A stretch of 64,000 nucleotides of DNA from Hysterium pulicare CBS 123377 (lineage: Eukaryota > Ascomycota > Dothideomycetes > Hysteriales > Hysteriaceae): positions 1 through 64,000 of the forward strand of contig AJFK01000335.1 of assembly GCA_000467715.1 (NCBI GenBank), read 5' to 3'. This document shows positions 59,383-64,000 of this stretch, one piece after another (the stretch's first letter is position 1; every line of letters starts with the position of its first letter). A model generated the notes under the pieces. It worked only from the letters and a program-made list of their open reading frames with translations, was not told where the DNA came from and ran no database searches. The position numbers were made by a program, and so were the translations under genes.

Positions 59383-59530
59383 AGACCAAAGACTCGTCTG
59401 TGTATGGTCCAACCTCCCAAACACCGCAAGACATAATGAACCTGCTCCGTAGACTAAGGGTTTCCATAGCCTGCATTTGTGTCATGGTATGTGGAGGGTG
59501 AGGCAAGTCGACGAGGAAGAGAGCGAAAGA

Positions 59531-59539
59531 CTTTTATAG
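59531..59539 (-). promoter_or_regulatory. TATA box (CTATAAAAG on the minus strand)
   Basis: This is a canonical TATA element pointing to the candidate small gene at 58947-59382, with a pyrimidine-rich stretch after it. Confidence 0.4.
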
Positions 59540-59563
59540 GCGTTACCCCTTTTCTACATGGTG

Positions 59564-59569
59564 CACGTG
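59564..59569. promoter_or_regulatory. CACGTG box
   Basis: CACGTGAT lies 25 bp upstream of the TATA box on the minus strand. It is the fourth such core in the intergenic DNA of the window. Confidence 0.35.
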
Positions 59570-60249
59570 ATAGGGCGGTTTAGCGTGATTCAAGACGTTC
59601 AGCGATCGGCGAATTGATCGACGCTCGATTCGACTTTCTTTGCAACCATCGATAGCTGAATCATCTCTAGATCATTGATGAGGTCGAAAGGAAACCACTC
59701 GGGGCCCTTCTAGGTTAATTCTTTTCAGATCTTTCAATGCAAGGCACAGCCATATTCAAAGTAGATCCGAGAGCAACTAGCTTTGAAACTTCAGGGAGTT
59801 CAACTCAGATACACAGACGATCTATGAGAAATAACACAGGAGAAAACACATCTTGAAAGGGGAACGAATTGATCTCCCAACGCGTCTCTTGGTTCTTTGA
59901 CATCCACTTGAGGTAAACACTTCAGGCCGACTCTAACAAAAAGCAGATCTTCGAGTTCTGAGTCACGAGTAGCTTTCAGTTACATTCCACAACATTCTTA
60001 ACGTCATCAGCCGATCAATTGCAAGATAACGGGGATGAAAATCGCACATCACATTTTCGCACGGACCATATGATGTAGGAGGAGAAGCGCGCCTTGGAGT
60101 ACTTCAACCCCACAGAAACCACTCCACGACCTGGAATTTCTTTAAAGGAAACAACTTACCTCTTATTCCGCCAAATCAACCATATTACCTAGTGTAACTC
60201 CTATACCGAACAGACTTCTCCAACCCAACCCAACAACCCACCACCCAAA

Positions 60250-60669
60250 ATGTCCACCCAAAACCTCACCGGCATCCACAACACCCTCCCCACCCTCCTC
60301 ACAGCCCTAACAACCCACCCCGCCTACACCGCGCAATCCCAATCCCGCACCGGCAAAATCTACTTCCTGTGGGACTTCACATCCCGCACACAAGCGATGC
60401 TTGACTCCTTACTAAACAACGAGACGCCATCCGAGACGCCCGCTACACGGGGTTCTGTTCCAGCCGGGTTTACGACGAGCGAGTTGACGGAGGCGCAGAA
60501 GAGGGAGTTGAGGGGGGATGTGGTGGGGAGGTGTATGCTTGCGGATTCGCTGATTTGTGATGAGAGTGGGAAGTTTGGTGGTATGATGGGGGAGAGGCGC
60601 GGGGAGGAGGTTGATGTTGGGGAGCAGGTGAAGAGAGCGAGTAAGGGGGTTGTTGAGAGTATTCTGTAG
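60250..60669 (+). CDS. Small conserved-looking fungal protein of unknown function
   Basis: A single exon encodes 139 residues, with ATG in a CA-rich leader (CCAAAATGTC). The N-terminal helix block (GIHNTLPTLLTALTTHPAY) is followed by SRTGKIYFLWDFTSRTQAMLD, then ELTEAQKRELRGDVVGRCMLAD and a Gly/Glu-rich end. Codon use changes from C-ending to G-rich along the gene, as in other genes here (7135-8187). The length, start context and protein-like text support a real gene. I recall similar small hypothetical proteins in ascomycetes but cannot assign a function. It is likely soluble. Confidence 0.6.
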   Translation: MSTQNLTGIHNTLPTLLTALTTHPAYTAQSQSRTGKIYFLWDFTSRTQAMLDSLLNNETPSETPATRGSVPAGFTTSELTEAQKRELRGDVVGRCMLADSLICDESGKFGGMMGERRGEEVDVGEQVKRASKGVVESIL

Positions 60670-61886
60670 GGGATTGTGAGGGAATGGGAGGGAAGGCGGG
60701 TGGGGATGGTTTACCTACTCATGGGCATAGTGAGCTTGAAGGTACTGGGATATGGCAAGATGGGAATCGATTCTGATTCGACAGGACTAGAAGTGTACCT
60801 TTTCGGCAGCTACTGTATGAAGTACCGCCGTGTACACACCTTTGTACAACATGACTTCCCACTCCATAGTCAACACAACCACAAACTAACAGCCAACCAC
60901 TGCCATGTTCACCGACCAGTAACAAGTCCTAAAGTAATTAATAAGCACGAAACCAAAATCGACCCGTCTAGGAAAGTACCGCGCACAAAAGCGTTGATTA
61001 CGGCGATGCCCGGATCGGTGCCCGGACAGACAACCGCCAACCAAAACCGATGGCCGAACATTACTGCTCAGTATATGCAGCACTTTCAAGGGTTACTTCA
61101 AATCTACTACATTAACCAGAACTACTCGTGCTTTCGTATCTCTGGAAACTTCGTGCCAGTGCGCCGGTTTGACATCTCTTGTAGTTACAGTGTCCGTAAT
61201 CGATTCCTGAGCCCGCAGTCTACTGTTCAAGGACCTGGTTATTCACATTTATACTTCCGTACTCGGATATTTCCCAATTAGGAAACTTCCGAATCTTCCT
61301 GATGCGGTAATCTTCTCGTTTCGGTGAATTTCCCAATCGGGTAAGTTCCGGGTGGCGCTCTTTGCGAGAAAAGCCGTAGGAAGTACTCGGTCTCCAAAAG
61401 AGGAAAAGGCTGGAAGGAGAAGCTTCCGATGAGTCGAGACGAGAAGGTGATTCGTGTAGGTGACCTAAAAGGAGCGGGTATGAGTTGAGAAAGGGAGATA
61501 TCCTTCGGGGACGGGAGGAATTGGCATTAGCGATGTAGTTAAGGGAGGGATATGGATAGAGATGCTGTTTAGTTCTGTTTTGCATGATCTGTGGAGGACT
61601 AGGTTGATGGGATGATCTCCTTGGTAGTTTAGAGGCTGGATAAAGTATGCATAGTATGACTTTCGAAGCCAAAAGTCAACACTGTATTCCTCGCTCACAA
61701 AATCCGCTAAGGACTACTTCTCGAAGAAAAGTCTAACCTTTAATGTCGAAATCTTGATATTACACAGCTTAATCTACACCACCTATCCCTCGATTCCCTT
61801 CAACAAACCAAGTATCAAATATTCCCATCCCCTATCATACATCTAAGCTTCAGCTTCAGAGAAAAACCCCTCCTAATACTCTGCTT
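60670..61886. other. Convergent intergenic region
   Basis: 1.2 kb between the small protein and the stop of the bL34m gene. Open frames (60676-61281 plus, 61220-61672 minus) lack features. A pair of related 23-bp segments (ATTTCCCAAT...TTCCG) lies at about 61269 and 61327. Confidence 0.5.
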
Positions 61887-62346
61887 TCAGTGACTCAAAG
61901 TCGTCCTCCCCTTCAACTTCCTCCTCTTCAAAATCTTCCGCCCCGTCCTACTCTTCAACCTAGCCAAAAACCCATGTCTCCGTTTCCGCACCTTGTGACT
62001 CGGATTAAACGTATCGCGGGGTCCGTTCCGTACTTGTAGAGATGCTAGACCGGGGTGTGAGGAGATTTTGGGGAGGAGGTCGGGTTGTTGGGCGGTGGCT
62101 GGTATGCTCGCGGATGTGGTGGAGGGAGGTAGTTGGGGACGGCGCGGGGAGAGGAGGGAGAGAGGGCGGGATTGCGAGGGTGAGCTGGATCGAGGTTAGA
62201 GTTTGGGTTTTGGAAGGGGGTTTAAGGGGTTTTTACGTTTGTGGTGATAGTGTGAGTGCAATTGATGGTCTGAGGAGGGGAGGTGTTGAAGATGATATTT
62301 GCGTGCTTCGTCGCGAGAGCACACGCATGCAGCGTAGTGACTGCAT
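61887..62346 (-). CDS. mrpl34: Mitochondrial large-subunit ribosomal protein bL34m
   Basis: Two exons (62346-62237, 62184-61887) give 135 residues. The C-terminal 45 residues are unmistakable bacterial-type L34: [18 protein letters not shown] followed by [21 protein letters not shown]. The intron of 52 nt has a CTAAC branch site, and it joins the L34 frame, which has no ATG of its own, to an exon starting [16 protein letters not shown]. That start is a basic, Ser-rich mitochondrial targeting sequence. The middle is Pro/Ser-rich and probably partly removed on import. The protein belongs to the mitoribosome large subunit. The gene is easily missed because neither exon alone is a long ATG-initiated frame. 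It shares a 255-bp divergent promoter with the next gene. Confidence 0.92.
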
Positions 62347-62601
62347 GTTGATATTATGAATTCAATCGAGCTCTCACTGAATTGAAAGATAAGAGCGGAT
62401 GGTCCCGATGCGCTCTGCGGTCTTGCGTTTGATTCGAGATGAAGTATTCAAGAATTGAAAGTCCCATCAAGCTCGGATCGAAAATCCACAGAAAGGCCCG
62501 TGCGCAAAAAAGCTCCAAATCCAACCCGAAATTATCCTCCTCAACTACCAACCCGCCTACAAACCGAACTCCCTCATACCAGACTACAAACATATTCCAA
62601 C
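62347..62601. promoter_or_regulatory. Bidirectional promoter of the bL34m and A14-like genes
   Basis: 255 bp separate the two opposite start codons. No TATA box is seen. The plus side becomes strongly C/A-rich before the start. Confidence 0.55.
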
Positions 62602-63186
62602 ATGAACATCGAAACCCACCCCCCCTTCTACCACCTCCACTCCACCCCGCTCTCCAAATCCACAGCAGCAGACCTCCTCTCCACCTTCCTCTCCCTCAGC
62701 GAATCAACACCGCACCTACACCCCGACGCCCTCATCACACCGTCCGGCGTGTCGTTTTCCACAAACGGAGGCCCGATGGGTGGAGCTATATTGCATAATC
62801 TACGGCGCGTGGAACAGGGGATGCGTGGGGTGTATTTGGAACCGAGTCCGAGTCCGGAGCCAGAGGGACTGGAGGGTGAGGGGCAGAGTGGATGGAATAA
62901 GAAGGGGAATAAGGGGAGGAAGGAGAAGTTGAAGGGTGCGGAGGACGTGGGGGAGGAATTGGAAGGCTGGCAGGATATTGAGGAGTTTCAGATGGAGGAG
63001 GGCGGGGTGCAGGTTGGGGAGATTGGAGATCGGGGAAATGTTGCTGGGGATGGGGAGGTGCCGGAGGTGCAGGAGACGGGGGAGAAGAAGAGGAAGATGG
63101 ATAAGGAGGCGAGGAGAGTGGCTAAGAAGCGGAGGTTGAAAGAAGCGCAGAAGGAAAAAGAGAAGAAGAGGTCGATGAAGGAGTAG
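62602..63186 (+). CDS. Probable RNA polymerase I subunit, A14/Ker1-like
   Basis: A single exon encodes 194 residues. The N-terminal part has STPLSKSTAADLLSTFLSLSES, then HLHPDALITP and GGAILHNLRRVEQGMRGVYLEP. Its order and spacing resemble fungal A14/Ker1 proteins, which pair with A43 in the Pol I stalk. The middle is Gly/Glu-rich with EELEGWQDIEEFQMEEG. The C-terminus is very basic (KKRKMDKEARRVAKKRRL), which suggests a nucleolar location. Ker1-type proteins of filamentous fungi share this basic end. The similarity is recalled by pattern, not searched, so the assignment is tentative. The 5' half is C-rich and the 3' half G-rich. Confidence 0.45.
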   Translation: MNIETHPPFYHLHSTPLSKSTAADLLSTFLSLSESTPHLHPDALITPSGVSFSTNGGPMGGAILHNLRRVEQGMRGVYLEPSPSPEPEGLEGEGQSGWNKKGNKGRKEKLKGAEDVGEELEGWQDIEEFQMEEGGVQVGEIGDRGNVAGDGEVPEVQETGEKKRKMDKEARRVAKKRRLKEAQKEKEKKRSMKE

Positions 63187-63365
63187 GCCTTTGGGCGCAG
63201 TCTAAGACATAAGGCGAAAGAGATAGTCCTATTAACGGGCACGGCACGCACTACGATTCACGAGGATTATACTGCGGAGAGGAGGCTATATTATCTCCCT
63301 GAAAGGAGTCTATTCGATACTTTTGACGTCCAACCCTACATGCATATACGATTCGAAGATCATGC

Positions 63366-64000
63366 CTAAAGTTCCCTATCGGCTGCCTTCAATGGCTTTT
63401 CACTATCGGCCGACTTATCCTCCACAATCTTACGGTCACCTTTCCAATCCATGGCCTTCAATCTCTCCGTCAAGATAGGATGAGAGTAATGGAAACTTGA
63501 GTACAGCCAGTCGGCATCCATGCTTGATAAGTTTTGGATTTGCAGTTTGATCAGGGAAGCTCCGAGCTCTGCTGTATAGCCAAGCTTGACAGCGAAGGCA
63601 TCTTTGAAAGTCAGTATGATGGCGTTAAGCATTGAAGAAGAGAACTTACCGGCTTCATATTCCATGCTTCGAGTCATGATGTTCATTAACAGCTTCAAAA
63701 TGGAGTCCGTAGGGGAAAGAATGTCGTTGAACAGGAGGAAGCCAATCAAGATCGGTCGCTCCTTATGGAAGCCAAAGGATTGGTAGACGGAACGGTTGTT
63801 GATGAAAACGGAGAACAGAGCGAACATGTAAAATAAGTGCGTCTGACTGATCAACAGAAGTTTTGTCGTGTGACCCATTTTCCAGTGACCCAGTTCATGT
63901 GCCAAAACAGCCTCAACTTCCTTGTCGGAGCTCTTTTCTAGAAGCGTGTCGTAAATGACAATCTTCTTCTTCCATGGCAGCCCGGTGAAGTAGGCGTTAC
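63366..64000 (-). CDS. ste24: CAAX prenyl protease 1 (Ste24), C-terminal part
   Basis: The gene runs off the right edge of the window. Exons seen are 64000-63650 and 63601-63366. The text begins NAYFTGLPWKKKIVIYDTLLE. The M48 zinc motif HExxH is HELGH in VLAHELGHWKMGH (63891-63905), and the third ligand region is RSMEYEADAFAVKLGY, created by splicing. Hydrophobic segments follow the motif, and the C-terminus (YSSFHYSHPILTERLKAMDW) is typical of the family. Ste24 is an ER/inner nuclear membrane protease that trims prenylated proteins such as a-factor and clears clogged translocons. The intron (63602-63649) is 48 nt, a multiple of three and free of stops, so the frame stays open if it is retained. 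Confidence 0.95.
   Translation of the reverse strand, partial: NAYFTGLPWKKKIVIYDTLLEKSSDKEVEAVLAHELGHWKMGHTTKLLLISQTHLFYMFALFSVFINNRSVYQSFGFHKERPILIGFLLFNDILSPTDSILKLLMNIMTRSMEYEAGKFSSSMLNAIILTFKDAFAVKLGYTAELGASLIKLQIQNLSSMDADWLYSSFHYSHPILTERLKAMDWKGDRKIVEDKSADSEKPLKAADREL

Larger units (their letters stand above)
58253..60249. other. Intergenic region with one candidate small gene
   Basis: 2 kb between two plus-strand genes. A candidate minus-strand gene (58947-59382) with a TATA box is described separately. A second minus-strand frame with ATG (58730-58395, 111 codons) has no recognisable features. From 59600 to 60249 only promoter-like DNA is seen. Confidence 0.45.

Noticed and set aside
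59361-59390. GTTCAAATCCC resembling a tRNA T-loop
   Set aside because: The flanking bases do not form a T-stem, and no acceptor or anticodon arm is found around it.
61220-61698. Two overlapping minus-strand frames and a pair of similar 23-bp segments
   Set aside because: First frame starts at TTG and both lack features; the paired segments are short and only partly identical.

Overview
The window is nuclear DNA of a filamentous ascomycete (Pezizomycotina). The evidence is the gene set and the gene structure. Most genes carry 1-5 short introns of about 47-115 nt with GTAAGT/GTATG-type donors, CTAAC/CTGAC-like branch sites and YAG acceptors. Characteristic families include a Ppo-type fatty acid oxygenase, PDR-type ABC and allantoate/nicotinate-type MFS transporters, and fungal rhodopsin-like membrane proteins. 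The ubiquitin-like-domain protein at 17118-19542 and the Cys-rich single-pass protein at 22045-23198 look like families common in Leotiomycetes. That class assignment is an inference, not a proof. I saw no rRNA, tRNA, CRISPR, LTR element or other complete mobile element.

Layout. 1-605 is the 3' end of a Ser/Pro-rich gene, followed by about 4 kb without a credible gene. 4587-8187 holds an amino acid permease and a nitronate monooxygenase. 8386-16767 holds taxilin, the mitochondrial presequence protease Cym1, a decayed Hly-III/PAQR fragment and a secreted M20 peptidase. 17118-24834 holds a multidomain ubiquitin-like/zinc protein, a P450, a Cys-rich membrane protein and an IMPACT-domain protein, followed by a decayed gene of unknown family (24944-25801). 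26302-34747 holds a DUF2235 (Tle1-like) hydrolase and a 15-exon linoleate dioxygenase/diol synthase. 35133-38570 is a compact housekeeping block: proteasome beta6, an HCNGP/SAP30BP-like regulator and proteasome beta7. 39920-49710 is an accessory block of a PDR transporter, an MFS transporter and a SnoaL-like protein. 50040-58252 holds a C2-domain protein, an acidic orphan, an HSL-type hydrolase and a 7-TM protein. 60250-64000 holds a small conserved-looking protein, mitochondrial ribosomal protein bL34m, a probable RNA polymerase I A14-like subunit, and the 3' part of the CAAX protease Ste24.

How the genes relate. Two core proteasome beta subunits lie within 3.5 kb, separated only by the HCNGP gene, and HCNGP and beta7 share a 244-bp divergent promoter. 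bL34m and the A14-like gene share a 255-bp divergent promoter. Cytosolic and mitochondrial growth genes are therefore interleaved here. The ABC, MFS and SnoaL genes could serve export or detoxification, but nothing in the sequence proves they act together.

Exon coordinates were built by hand from splice signals, phase and protein continuity. They were checked for reading-frame closure, not against transcripts.
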